A stretch of 64,000 nt of DNA from Streptomyces sp. CC208A (GTDB lineage Bacteria > Actinomycetota > Actinomycetes > Streptomycetales > Streptomycetaceae): the NCBI RefSeq assembly GCF_030010625.1, contig NZ_JASCXN010000002.1, forward strand, positions 248,001 through 312,000, written 5' to 3'. Each line of letters opens with the position of its first letter. Position 1 is the stretch's first letter. A program made the position numbers and the translations under genes. Shown here piece by piece: positions 1-8,879 of this stretch. The notes beneath the pieces are model-generated. The model had not been told where the DNA came from, did not search any database, and worked only from the letters and a program-made list of their open reading frames with translations.

Positions 1-65
1 TGACATCAGGTTCGTCCGACACGGCGACACCAGTCGACAGATGACGGCAGGAAGGCCCCACCCGT

Positions 66-1085
66 ATGCGCCGCCCCTTGGCCCGCACCCTCACCGCACT
101 CGCCGCGGCCGCTCTGCTCGGCCCCCTGCTCTCCGCCTGCGGCAGTGACGAGCCGGCCGACCTCGTCATCTACTCCGGCCGCAACGAGAACCTCGTGAAG
201 CCGCTCATCGAGAAGCTGGAGAAGCACCTCGACGCCCGCGTCGAGGTCCGCTACGGCGCCAGTGCCGAACTCTCCGCCCAGCTCCTCGAAGAGGGCGACA
301 AGACCGAGGCGGGACTCTTCCTCTCCCAGGACGCCGGCGCCCTCGGCGCGCTCTCCAAGGAGCAGCGCCTCGCCCCGCTCCCGCAGGCCACCCTCGACAA
401 GGTCGACGCGGCCTACCGCAGCTCGGCCGGCGACTGGGTCGGCACCAGCGGCCGCGTCCGCGTCCTCGCTTACCACCCCGACCAGGTGGCCACGCCCCCG
501 AACAGCGTCCACGAGCTGGTGAAGCCCGAGTGGAAGGGCAGGATCGGCTTCGTCCCGACCAACGCCTCCTTCCAGGCCTTCGTCACCGGCATGCGCGTCC
601 TGGAGGGCGACGAGGCCACCCGCACCTGGCTCAAGGGCCTCAAGGCCAACGAGCCCAAGTCGTACGACAACAACCTCAAGGTCCTGGAGGCCGTCGACAA
701 GGGCGAGGTCCCGCTCGGCCTGATCAACCACTACTACTGGTACGAGCAGGCCGCCGAGAAGGGCGCGGACAAGCTCAAGGCCAAGCTCCACTACCTGCCC
801 CAGGGCGACCCCGGAGGCCTGGTCAACGTCGCCGGCGTCGGTGTCCTCAAGGGCGCCGACGACAAGCAGGCCGCGTTCGCCCGGAAGGCCGTCGACTACT
901 TCCTCTCCGCCGAGGCCCAGAGCTACTTCGCCGAGGAGACGAAGGAGTACCCGCTGGCCGCCGGAGTGAAGCCCGCCGAGGGCGTCCCCCCGCTGGAGAC
1001 CCTGCAGCCGCCGAAGATCGACCTCGGCAGGCTCGACTCCCTCAAGCAGACCCTGGCCATGCTCCAGGACGTCGGACTGGTCTGA
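66..1085 (+). CDS. Iron ABC transporter substrate-binding lipoprotein
   Basis: Captures ferric iron outside the membrane and delivers it to the permease encoded next. The first 25 residues form a lipoprotein signal with lipobox LSAC, so the mature protein should be lipid-anchored at Cys25. After it comes the FbpA/FutA-type opening ADLVIYSGRNENLVKPLIEKL. A tyrosine-rich NHYYWY stretch near residue 220 matches the paired Fe(III)-ligand tyrosines of this family. Length (339 aa) is normal. The stop is one base before the permease start, so this is the first gene of a three-gene operon. No iron-box (DmdR/IdeR-like) dyad was recognised in the 65 bases visible upstream. The specific metal is inferred from family resemblance. 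Confidence 0.93.
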   Translation: MRRPLARTLTALAAAALLGPLLSACGSDEPADLVIYSGRNENLVKPLIEKLEKHLDARVEVRYGASAELSAQLLEEGDKTEAGLFLSQDAGALGALSKEQRLAPLPQATLDKVDAAYRSSAGDWVGTSGRVRVLAYHPDQVATPPNSVHELVKPEWKGRIGFVPTNASFQAFVTGMRVLEGDEATRTWLKGLKANEPKSYDNNLKVLEAVDKGEVPLGLINHYYWYEQAAEKGADKLKAKLHYLPQGDPGGLVNVAGVGVLKGADDKQAAFARKAVDYFLSAEAQSYFAEETKEYPLAAGVKPAEGVPPLETLQPPKIDLGRLDSLKQTLAMLQDVGLV

Positions 1086-1086
1086 C

Positions 1087-2676
1087 ATGACCGCACCGGA
1101 GCGTTCCGCCCCGGCCCGTCACGACCCCCGCCCGGCAGGTGCTCAGGCACCCGCCGGGCGGGCGCGTGCCACCGGCCGGCCGCCGTGGATCCTGATCGTG
1201 CCCGCCGCCCTCGCGGCCGTCCTCGCCGTGCTGCCGCTCGGCTACCTCGGCGTACGCGCCCTCGAACGCGGCCCCGCCTTCGCCTGGGACGTCATCGCCG
1301 CTCCCCGCACCGGCGAACTCCTGCTGCGCAGCCTCGGCCTCACCGCCGCGGTCGTCGCCGCCTGCCTGCTCATCGGCGTCTCCCTCGCCTGGCTGACCGC
1401 GCGCACCGCGCTGCCCGGCGCCCGCGCCTGGTCCGTCCTCGTCACCCTGCCGCTGGCGGTGCCCAGCTACGTCACCGCCTTCGCCTGGCTGTCCGCCGCC
1501 CCCTCCCTCGCCGGCTTCACCGGCTCGGCGATCGCCCTGACCCTGGCGAGCTTCCCCTACGTGTACCTCCCCGTCGCCGCCGCCCTGCGCGGCATCGACC
1601 CCGGACACGAGGAGGTGGCCCGCTCCCTCGGCCACGGCCCGCTGCGCACCTTCCTGCGCGTCACCCTGCCCCAGCTGCGCCCCGCCGCGGCCGGCGGCGG
1701 ACTCCTCGTCGCGCTGTACGTGCTCTCCGACTTCGGCGCCGTCTCGCTCATGCGGTACGACACCTTCACCCGCGGCATCTACGTCTCCTACCAGGCCAGC
1801 TTCGACCGCACCCCGGCCGCCGCCCTCGGCGCCGTGCTCGTCGTCATGACCGTGCTGCTCGTCACCGCCGAGACCCGCACCCGCGGCCGCGCCGACTACG
1901 CCCGCACCGGAACGGGCACCGCCCGGAAGGCCGTCCCCGCCGCCCTCGGCCGGCTGAAGCCGCTCGCCCTCGCCTGGTGCGGGACGGTCGTCGCCGCGGC
2001 CGTCGGCTTCCCGCTCGCCACCCTCGGCTACTGGCTGGCAGTCGGCTCCTCCGCCACCTGGGACCCGGCCACCCTCACGAGCACCGCGCTCGCCACCCTC
2101 GGCGTCGCCGCCGGCGGAGCCGCGCTCACCGTGCTGCTCGCGCTGCCCGTCGGCGTCATCGCCGCCCGGCACCGAGGCCGCCTCGCCGGCCTCCTCGAAC
2201 AGGCCGCGTACGCGGGCCACGCCGTCCCCGGCATCACCGTCGCGCTCGCGCTCGTCTTCTTCGCCGTGCGCTACGCCCGCCCGCTCTACCAGGAGACCCC
2301 GCTGCTGCTGTGCGCGTACGCGGTGCTCTTCCTCCCCGTCGCGGTCGGCGCCATCCGGGCCGCCGTCCTCCAGGCGCCGCCCGTCCTCGACGACGTGGCC
2401 CGCTCCCTCGGCCGCGGCCCGTTCGGCGTCCTGCGCGAGGTCACCGTGCCGCTCGCCGCGCCCGGCATCGCGGCGGGGGCCGCCCTCACCTTCGTCGTCT
2501 GCATGAAGGAACTCCCCGCCACCCTGCTCCTGCGCCCCACCGGCATGGACACCCTCGCCACCCGGCTGTGGACGGAGACCGGCAGCGGATCGTTCGCCGC
2601 CGCCGCCCCCTACGCGGCCGCGCTGATCCTCCTGGCCGCCGTCCCCTCGTACCTCCTCGGAAGGCACCGCACATGA
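1087..2676 (+). CDS. Iron ABC transporter permease (FbpB-like, fused two-domain)
   Basis: Inner-membrane channel of the importer. The 529-aa protein carries two copies of the binding-protein-dependent transport domain, as is usual for FbpB/ThiP-type permeases. Each copy ends in an EAA loop that contacts the ATPase: DDVARSLGRGPFGVLREVTV in the second copy and a matching EEVARSLGHGPLRTFLRV in the first. About 12 hydrophobic segments are visible. The start codon follows the binding-protein stop by one base, and its own TGA overlaps the ATG of the ATPase gene (ATGA), so the three genes should be translated as a coupled unit. Confidence 0.93.
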   Translation: MTAPERSAPARHDPRPAGAQAPAGRARATGRPPWILIVPAALAAVLAVLPLGYLGVRALERGPAFAWDVIAAPRTGELLLRSLGLTAAVVAACLLIGVSLAWLTARTALPGARAWSVLVTLPLAVPSYVTAFAWLSAAPSLAGFTGSAIALTLASFPYVYLPVAAALRGIDPGHEEVARSLGHGPLRTFLRVTLPQLRPAAAGGGLLVALYVLSDFGAVSLMRYDTFTRGIYVSYQASFDRTPAAALGAVLVVMTVLLVTAETRTRGRADYARTGTGTARKAVPAALGRLKPLALAWCGTVVAAAVGFPLATLGYWLAVGSSATWDPATLTSTALATLGVAAGGAALTVLLALPVGVIAARHRGRLAGLLEQAAYAGHAVPGITVALALVFFAVRYARPLYQETPLLLCAYAVLFLPVAVGAIRAAVLQAPPVLDDVARSLGRGPFGVLREVTVPLAAPGIAAGAALTFVVCMKELPATLLLRPTGMDTLATRLWTETGSGSFAAAAPYAAALILLAAVPSYLLGRHRT

Positions 2677-3734
2677 CAGGCAAGGGCACGAACGAGCTCG
2701 ATGTCCGCCAGGTCGTCAAGGCGTACGGGCCGGGGGCGCCGGTCCTCGACGGGCTCGACCTCACCGTCCCCGGCGGCGCCCTCGCCGCCGTCCTCGGCCC
2801 GTCCGGCTGCGGCAAGACCACCCTGCTGCGGGTCATCGCCGGCTTCCTGAAGGCCGACGCGGGCAGCGTCACCGTCGCCGGCCGGCTGCTCGGCGGCCCC
2901 GGCACGCACCTGCCGCCCGAGCGCCGCCGCATCGGCATCGTCCCGCAGGAAGGCGCCCTCTTCCCGCACCTCAGCGTGGCCCGCAACATCGCCTTCGGGC
3001 TGACCGGCCGCGACCGGGCCGCCCGGCGCGCCCGCGTGGGGGAGATGCTGGACCTGGTCGGCCTCGCCGGATACGGCGACCGCATGCCGCACGAGCTGTC
3101 CGGCGGCCAGCAGCAGCGCGTGGCCCTCGCCAGGGCGCTCGCCCCCGAACCCCACCTCGTGCTCCTCGACGAACCGTTCAGCGCCCTCGACAGCGCGCTG
3201 CGCGGCACGGTCAGGGCCGAGGTGCGCGGCGTGCTCCGGGAGAGCGGCGCGACCGGTCTGCTCGTCACCCACGACCAGCAGGAGGCCCTGTCCACCGCCG
3301 ACCTCGTCGCCGTGCTCCGCGCGGGCCGCGTCGCCCAGTGCGCCACCCCCGAGGAGCTCTACCACCGGCCCGCGGACCCCTGGCTCGCCTCCTTCGTGGG
3401 CGACGCGGTCCTCGTGCCCGGCACCGTGGACGAGGGCGTCGCTACCACCCGCCTCGGCCGGGTGCCGCTCGTCGCCGCCCCCGCCGGGGTGCGCGACGGC
3501 GTCGTGGTCCTCCGCCCCGAGCAGCTCCGGCTCGCCGACCCGGAGTCGGCGGACGCCGGAGGCGTCGTGACCGACATCCGCTTCTTCGGCCACGACGCCC
3601 TGGTCACCGTGGACGTCGAAGGGCTCGACCAGCCGGTCGACATCCGCACCCCGAGCCCCCTGGAGGTCGGCCTCGGCCGCAAGGTCGGCATCAGCCTGAC
3701 CGGCGAGGCCACCGTGCACCGCACCCCGGCGTGA
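2673..3734 (+). CDS. Iron ABC transporter ATP-binding protein
   Basis: Powers the importer from the cytoplasmic face. The ABC domain shows Walker A GPSGCGKTT, a Q-loop, signature LSGGQQQR, Walker B LVLLDEPFSALD and a switch histidine in LLVTHDQQEA. The C-terminal 120 residues form a TOBE-like regulatory domain, as in FbpC/PotA-type ATPases. The start is the ATG overlapping the permease stop; a longer open frame upstream is only a shadow of the permease. The gene encodes 353 aa, typical of the family. The importer is complete with one copy of each component. Confidence 0.93.
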   Translation: MTGKGTNELDVRQVVKAYGPGAPVLDGLDLTVPGGALAAVLGPSGCGKTTLLRVIAGFLKADAGSVTVAGRLLGGPGTHLPPERRRIGIVPQEGALFPHLSVARNIAFGLTGRDRAARRARVGEMLDLVGLAGYGDRMPHELSGGQQQRVALARALAPEPHLVLLDEPFSALDSALRGTVRAEVRGVLRESGATGLLVTHDQQEALSTADLVAVLRAGRVAQCATPEELYHRPADPWLASFVGDAVLVPGTVDEGVATTRLGRVPLVAAPAGVRDGVVVLRPEQLRLADPESADAGGVVTDIRFFGHDALVTVDVEGLDQPVDIRTPSPLEVGLGRKVGISLTGEATVHRTPA

Positions 3735-3809
3735 GCCCGAAGGCCCCCGGTCCGGCCGGCCGTTCGATAATCGGTTGCCGGGGCGGGGGCCCTCCCCGAG
3801 GGTGACGGG

Positions 3810-4646
3810 GTGACGAAGAACGACAAGAGGCCGCCGGTCGACGCGGCCCGCTGGCAGCACCTCTACGCGAACGACTGCCCCGCACCCGCGGCCGCCGAAC
3901 TCCCGGCGCTCACCGACGAACTGGCCGAGGCCCTGCGGCACCCCGATCCGGCGATCCGGGACGGCGAGCCGTACGTGGTGCTGCGGACCTGGATCGAGCG
4001 GGACGTGATCGACCGGCCGCTGCGCGCCCGGCTGGGCGCGGTGATGGCCGAGCGGTTCGGCGACCCCGAGATCCAGGCGCGCACCTTCGCCCCGCTCGTG
4101 CTCGACATGATCGTCGGCCGGGGCGACCTCGACCCCGGCTGGCTCGCCGCCTTCCGGCGGTGGTACCCGGCCGAGACGGACCTGCGCGGGTACGATCCCA
4201 GGCTCGGCTGGCTGCACGCCGTCGCGCACGGCGCCGACCTGCTCGGCGCCTTCGGGCTCCATCCCGGCGTCGACCCGAACGGGATGCTCGCGCTCGCGGC
4301 GGACCGTCTCACCGCCCCCACCGACCTGCTCTTCGCGCAGCAGGAGGACGACCGGCTCGCCCAGGGCATCGCCCGCACCCTGACCCGGCCGGAGCTGACC
4401 GAGGCCGAGGCCCTGCGCTGGCTCGACCCGGTCGAGGCGGACTTCGCCGCCGGACGCCCGCCCGGCGTCCCCACCACGGCGGCGCACACCTCCAACGCCA
4501 TGCGCACCCTGCGGATGCTGTACCTCCTCGCCGACACCGGCGTACGACCGAGGACCGGCGCCCCCGCCCCCGTACGGCCGCCGCACGCCGAGGCGCTGAA
4601 GCGGCGCCTCGTGGAGGTGCTCGCCCCGGTGTTCCAGGCAGCCTGA
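3810..4646 (+). CDS. DUF2785 family protein
   Basis: A 278-aa soluble protein with no signal peptide. Conserved stretches such as DPAIRDGEPYVVLRTWIERD, RGYDPRLGWLHAVAHGADLL and the C-terminal LRMLYLLADT match my recollection of DUF2785, a helical family of unknown function found next to varied genes. The start is a GTG preceded by a GAGGGTGACGG purine-rich stretch. The gene lies 75 bases after the iron importer and is followed by a strong hairpin, so it could be the last gene of that transcript or stand alone. No enzymatic role can be read from the sequence. Confidence 0.8.
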   Translation: MTKNDKRPPVDAARWQHLYANDCPAPAAAELPALTDELAEALRHPDPAIRDGEPYVVLRTWIERDVIDRPLRARLGAVMAERFGDPEIQARTFAPLVLDMIVGRGDLDPGWLAAFRRWYPAETDLRGYDPRLGWLHAVAHGADLLGAFGLHPGVDPNGMLALAADRLTAPTDLLFAQQEDDRLAQGIARTLTRPELTEAEALRWLDPVEADFAAGRPPGVPTTAAHTSNAMRTLRMLYLLADTGVRPRTGAPAPVRPPHAEALKRRLVEVLAPVFQAA

Positions 4647-4658
4647 GGGGAACGGGGG

Positions 4659-4688
4659 CCCGGGGGTGAGGCGCGTCTCACCCCCGGG
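4659..4688 (+). terminator. Strong stem-loop terminator after the DUF2785 gene
   Basis: A perfect 12-bp stem, CCCGGGGGTGAG with CTCACCCCCGGG, around a six-base loop lies 12 bases after the DUF2785 stop. There is no T-tract, as is usual for GC-rich actinobacterial terminators. It insulates the upstream genes from the padR promoter. Confidence 0.7.
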
Positions 4689-4699
4689 TGCCCACCTTG

Positions 4700-4719
4700 C
4701 TATGCAACCAGTTGCATAG
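4700..4719. promoter_or_regulatory. Palindromic operator upstream of PadR gene
   Basis: CTATGCAAC-CA-GTTGCATAG is a perfect inverted repeat with 9-bp arms and a 2-bp centre, ending 13 bases before the padR ATG. PadR proteins bind ATGC/ATGT-containing dyads in their own promoters, so autoregulation is the natural reading. Confidence 0.7.
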
Positions 4720-4732
4720 CAGGATCGGGGGC

Positions 4733-5293
4733 ATGGCGCTCGAACACGCGATCCTCGTGTCCCTGCTGGAGAAACCGGGCTCCGGATACGAGCTGGCCCG
4801 GCGCTTCGAGCGGTCCATCGGCTACTTCTGGACCGCCACCCACCAGCAGATCTACCGCGTGCTCAAGCGGATGGAGAACGACGGCTGGGTGGCCGCCCGG
4901 GAGGTGCCCCAGCAGGGCCGGCCGGACAAGAAGGAGTACTCCGTCGCCGACCTCGGACACGCGGCGCTCAGCTCCTGGCTGCACGAGCCGATCGAACCCG
5001 AGAGCGTCCGGCACGACCTCGCCGTGAAGATCCGGGGCGCCGCCTTCGACGACCCCGCCGGTCTGATCCACGAGGTCGAGCGGCACCGGCAGGCGCACAC
5101 CGCCCGGCTCGCCCACTACCTCGCGGGCGAGGAACGGGACTTCCCGCCGGCACCCGCCGCCGACGGACCGCCCGACGCCGAGCGGGAGTTGCAGCACGTC
5201 GTGCTGCGCGGCGGCATCGCGTACGAACGCATGATGATCGCCTGGCTCGACGACGTCCTCGCCACCCTCCACCGGTTCCGCGCCGGGAACTGA
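4733..5293 (+). CDS. PadR family transcriptional regulator
   Basis: A winged-helix repressor. It opens MALEHAILVSLLEKPGSGYELARRF and has the recognition-helix region FWTATHQQIYRVLKRMENDGW, both hallmarks of PadR. The C-terminal half is the Vir-type helical dimerisation domain, ending in RGGIAYERMMIAWLDDVL. An in-frame start 45 bases further upstream exists, but it would begin inside the terminator and span the palindromic operator, so the ATG at 4733 after GATCGGGGGC is preferred (186 aa). The acyl-CoA dehydrogenase gene starts 36 bases downstream and is the likely co-transcribed target. Confidence 0.9.
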   Translation: MALEHAILVSLLEKPGSGYELARRFERSIGYFWTATHQQIYRVLKRMENDGWVAAREVPQQGRPDKKEYSVADLGHAALSSWLHEPIEPESVRHDLAVKIRGAAFDDPAGLIHEVERHRQAHTARLAHYLAGEERDFPPAPAADGPPDAERELQHVVLRGGIAYERMMIAWLDDVLATLHRFRAGN

Positions 5294-5329
5294 CCCTCGC
5301 ACCCACCCACCGAAAGGCGGCAACCCTCC

Positions 5330-7054
5330 ATGGCCGACCCGCTCCTCTTCAACCCGCGCACCTACGACCCCGCGCACTTCGACCCCGAGACCCGCAGGCT
5401 GCTGCGCGCCACCGTCGACTGGTTCGAGGAGCGCGGCAAGCGCCGGATCATCGCGGACTACCGCACCCGCGCCTGGCTCGCCGACTTCCTCGAATTCGCC
5501 GCGAAGGAAGGGCTCTTCGCCACCTTCCTGACCCCCGCCGGCGAGGCCGGGACCGACGGCGGCGACAAGCGCTGGGACACCGCCCGCATCGCCGCCCTCA
5601 ACGAGATCCTCGGCTTCTACGGCCTCGACTACTGGTACGCCTGGCAGGTCACCATCCTCGGCCTCGGCCCGGTCTGGCAGAGCGACAACGCCGCCGCCCG
5701 CGCCCGCGCCGCCGAACTCCTCGACCAGGGCGAGGTGTTCGCCTTCGGCCTCTCCGAGAAGGCGCACGGCGCCGACATCTACTCCACCGACATGCTCCTC
5801 ACCCCCGACGGCGAGGGAGGCTTCCGGGCCACCGGCTCCAAGTACTACATCGGCAACGGCAACGCCGCCGGCCTCGTCTCCGTCTTCGGCCGCCGCACCG
5901 ACGTCGAGGGCCCCGACGGCTACGTCTTCTTCGCCGCCGACAGCCGCCACCCCGCCTACCACCTCGTCAAGAACGTCGTCGACTCCTCCAAGTTCGTCAG
6001 CGAGTTCCGCCTGGAGGACTACCCCGTCACCGCAGAGGACGTCCTGCACACCGGCCGCGCCGCCTTCGACGCCGCCCTCAACACCGTCAACGTCGGCAAG
6101 TTCAACCTCTGCACCGCCTCCATCGGCATCTGCGAGCACGCGATGTACGAGGCCGTCACCCACGCGCAGAACCGCATCCTCTACGGCCGCCCCGTCACCG
6201 CCTTCCCGCACGTGCGCCGCGAACTCACCGACGCCTACGTCCGCCTGGCCGGCATGAAGCTCTTCAGCGACCGCGCCGTCGACTACTTCCGCACCGCCGG
6301 GCCCGACGACCGCCGCTACCTCCTCTTCAACCCCATGACGAAGATGAAGGTGACCACCGAGGGCGAGAAGGTCATCGACCTCATGTGGGACGTCATCGCC
6401 GCCAAGGGCTTCGAGAAGGACAACTACTTCGCCCAGGCCGCCGTCGAGATCCGCGGCCTGCCGAAGCTGGAGGGCACGGTCCACGTCAACCTCGCCCTGA
6501 TCCTCAAGTTCCTCCGCAACCACCTCCTGGACCCCGTCGACCACCCGCCCGTCCCCACCCGCCTCGACGCCGCCGACGACACCTTCCTCTTCCGCCAGGG
6601 CCCCGCCCGCGGCCTCGGCTCCGTCCGTTTCCACGACTGGCGGCCCGCCTTCGACGCGTACGACCGGCTCCCGAACGTCGTCCGCTTCCGCGAACAGGCC
6701 GACACCCTCTGCGACTTCGTCCGCACCGCCGCCCCCGACGAGGCCCAGAGCCGCGACCTCGACCTGCTCCTCGCCGTCGGCCAGCTCTTCGCGCTCGTCG
6801 TCCACGCCCAGCTCGTCCTCGAACAGGCCGCCCTCACCGGCCTCGACGACGACGTCCTCGACGAGCTCTTCGCCGTCCTCGTCCGCGACTTCTCCGGTTA
6901 CGCCGTCGAACTCCACGGCAAGGACTCGGCCACCGAGCAGCAGCAGGCCTGGGCGCTCGGCGCGGTCCGCCGCCCCGTCGTCGACGAGGCCCGCACCGCC
7001 CGCGTCTGGGCCCGCGTCGAAGCCCTCTCCGGCGCGTACGAGATGAAGCCCTGA
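5330..7054 (+). CDS. Acyl-CoA dehydrogenase family protein
   Basis: A 574-aa flavoprotein of the acyl-CoA dehydrogenase superfamily. The N-terminal helical domain includes RRIIADYRTRAWLADFLEFAAKEGLF. The central beta domain has AFGLSEKAHGADIYSTDM, the position where FAD and substrate meet, and ATGSKYYIGNGNAAG. The C-terminal helical domain contains ASIGICEHAMYEAVTHAQNR. It is longer than the usual 380-400 aa because of a C-terminal extension of about 130 residues. It sits just behind a PadR regulator, which fits substrate-induced control. The substrate cannot be deduced; electrons would go to the EtfAB encoded at 47-49 kb or an equivalent. Confidence 0.88.
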   Translation: MADPLLFNPRTYDPAHFDPETRRLLRATVDWFEERGKRRIIADYRTRAWLADFLEFAAKEGLFATFLTPAGEAGTDGGDKRWDTARIAALNEILGFYGLDYWYAWQVTILGLGPVWQSDNAAARARAAELLDQGEVFAFGLSEKAHGADIYSTDMLLTPDGEGGFRATGSKYYIGNGNAAGLVSVFGRRTDVEGPDGYVFFAADSRHPAYHLVKNVVDSSKFVSEFRLEDYPVTAEDVLHTGRAAFDAALNTVNVGKFNLCTASIGICEHAMYEAVTHAQNRILYGRPVTAFPHVRRELTDAYVRLAGMKLFSDRAVDYFRTAGPDDRRYLLFNPMTKMKVTTEGEKVIDLMWDVIAAKGFEKDNYFAQAAVEIRGLPKLEGTVHVNLALILKFLRNHLLDPVDHPPVPTRLDAADDTFLFRQGPARGLGSVRFHDWRPAFDAYDRLPNVVRFREQADTLCDFVRTAAPDEAQSRDLDLLLAVGQLFALVVHAQLVLEQAALTGLDDDVLDELFAVLVRDFSGYAVELHGKDSATEQQQAWALGAVRRPVVDEARTARVWARVEALSGAYEMKP

Positions 7055-7133
7055 CCCCGCGGGACCGGGCGGCGCGCTCCGGTGCGCCGCCCGGTCCTCC
7101 GACTGTCGTCCCCACCGCCTACGATGACCGCCC

Positions 7134-8825
7134 ATGAGCACGAGTGACGACGACGGCAGACCCCTCGTCGACGGACGGTTCCGGCTGGTCTCCCGGCTCG
7201 GCAGCGGCGGCATGGGCACCGTCTGGCGGGCCCGGGACATCGCCCTCGACCGGGACGTCGCCCTCAAGGAGGTCCGCCCGCCCGACCCCGCCGTCGAGGC
7301 GGCCAACCCCGGCCTCACCGCCCAACTGCGCGCCCGGGCCGTCCGCGAGGCCCGCGCACTCGCCCGCCTCTCCCACCCGCACGTCGTCACCGTCCACCAC
7401 ATCGTCGAACCCGCCGACGGCTCGGCCCCGTGGATCGTCATGGAACTGGTCGAGGGCAGTTCCGTCGCCGACCGGCTCGCCGCGGGACCGCTGCCCGTCC
7501 CCGAGGCGATCACCCTCGGCCGGCAGATCCTCGGCGCCCTGCGCGCCGCCCACGCCGCCGGCATCCAGCACCGCGACGTGAAGCCCGCCAACGTGCTGCT
7601 GCGCGCCGAAGGCGGCGCCGTCCTCACCGACTTCGGCATCGCCGTCCTCGACGAGGCCACCTCCCGGCTCACCGCCTCCGGCGACCTCATCGGCTCGGCC
7701 GAGTTCATCGCCCCCGAGCGGGTGCGCGGCGAGGAGGGCAACCCGGCCTCCGACCTGTGGTCCCTCGGCATGCTCCTGTACGTGGCGACCGAGGGCCACC
7801 ACCCGCTGCGCCGCGCCACCAGCCTCGCCACCGTCGTCGCCGTCCTCGACGACCCGATCCCGCCGCCGGTCCGCTCCGGCGCCCTCGCGCCCGTCCTCAC
7901 CCGGCTCCTCGTCCGCGACCCGGCCCAGCGCCCGGACGGCGCCGAGCTCGACCGCCTCCTCGCCGAGGCGCAGGGCGCCCCCGCCGGCGCTCCCGACCCG
8001 CGCGCCACCCCCGCCGACGCCGCACCCCAGGGCTTCGGCCCGCCGACCCCGCCCCCCACCCCGGCCCCGGGGCCGTACCCGTACGCCCACCCCGTCTACC
8101 AGCCGCCCGTCCCGCCGCCGACGGTCGCGGCGGGCCGCGCCACCGCCGCCCCCGCCCGGCGCCGCCGGCTCACGACCGCCGTGGCCGGCACCGTCCTCGC
8201 CGCCGGCCTCGTCGCCCTCGGCTTCCGCTTCCTCCCCCTCGGCGGAGAGGGCACCGAGGGCGCCGGCGACAGGACACCGGACGCGAAGGGCGGCACCACC
8301 GCCTCCCGCACCCCCGGGTCCACCACCGCCCCCACTCCCGCCGAGTCCTCCGCGCCCCCCGCCGTCACCGGCTCCCTCCTCACCCCCGACAACACCCGCG
8401 CCGTCATCGCCGCCTTCCGGGAGGCGACCGGCACGACCACCTTCAAGGAGCTGTACATCTACGACGCGTACGCCTTCGCCGGGATCCCCACGAAGCCGGG
8501 CGCCAAGACCTACGACCGGTACCAGTACCGGGACGGCAAGGTCGGCAAGCAGGGCGTCGGCGGCACCATCAGCTCCTCCCGCCCCGACGACCAGCCCTTC
8601 GACGTCACCCGCCTGCCCTGGGACGACCTGCCCACCCTGATGAAGCGCGCCGACCGCGAGCTCAAGGTCGAGAACCCGAACCTGCGGTACGTCATCGTCG
8701 ACCGCTGGTCCTTCAACGAGGACCGCCCCACCCTCCGCGTCTACCGCACCAACGAGTACGGCGCGGTGGGCTACCTCGCCGTCGACGCCGACGGCAGGGT
8801 GGTGCACAAGGTGACCGCCGACTGA
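7134..8825 (+). CDS. Membrane-anchored serine/threonine protein kinase
   Basis: A PASTA-less Hanks-type kinase of 563 aa. The kinase domain spans about residues 16-280, with glycine loop GSGGMG (23-28), ATP lysine Lys45 in VALKEV, catalytic loop HRDVKPANVLL, DFGIAVLD and APERVRG. A proline-rich linker follows, then one membrane segment near residues 345-365 (TTAVAGTVLAAGLVALGF). A Thr/Pro-rich stretch leads to an extracellular domain of about 150 residues beginning VTGSLLTPDNTRAVIAAF. That outer domain is presumably the sensor and I do not recognise its family. The gene appears monocistronic. Confidence 0.92.
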   Translation: MSTSDDDGRPLVDGRFRLVSRLGSGGMGTVWRARDIALDRDVALKEVRPPDPAVEAANPGLTAQLRARAVREARALARLSHPHVVTVHHIVEPADGSAPWIVMELVEGSSVADRLAAGPLPVPEAITLGRQILGALRAAHAAGIQHRDVKPANVLLRAEGGAVLTDFGIAVLDEATSRLTASGDLIGSAEFIAPERVRGEEGNPASDLWSLGMLLYVATEGHHPLRRATSLATVVAVLDDPIPPPVRSGALAPVLTRLLVRDPAQRPDGAELDRLLAEAQGAPAGAPDPRATPADAAPQGFGPPTPPPTPAPGPYPYAHPVYQPPVPPPTVAAGRATAAPARRRRLTTAVAGTVLAAGLVALGFRFLPLGGEGTEGAGDRTPDAKGGTTASRTPGSTTAPTPAESSAPPAVTGSLLTPDNTRAVIAAFREATGTTTFKELYIYDAYAFAGIPTKPGAKTYDRYQYRDGKVGKQGVGGTISSSRPDDQPFDVTRLPWDDLPTLMKRADRELKVENPNLRYVIVDRWSFNEDRPTLRVYRTNEYGAVGYLAVDADGRVVHKVTAD

Positions 8826-8879
8826 GGCACCATCGGCAGGACACCACCGCCGGGACACCCTCACAGGGCACCGGGGACA

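Noticed and set aside
3742..3791. GGCCCCCG/CGGGGGCC after the iron ATPase gene as a terminator
   Set aside because: The arms are 34 bases apart, and such G/C runs pair by chance in this composition.
4700..8059. A very long - strand open frame (over 1100 codons) opposite PadR, the dehydrogenase and the kinase
   Set aside because: It is a GC-skew shadow: Gly/Ala/Val/Glu/Arg-rich, low complexity, and lies wholly opposite clearly coding genes.
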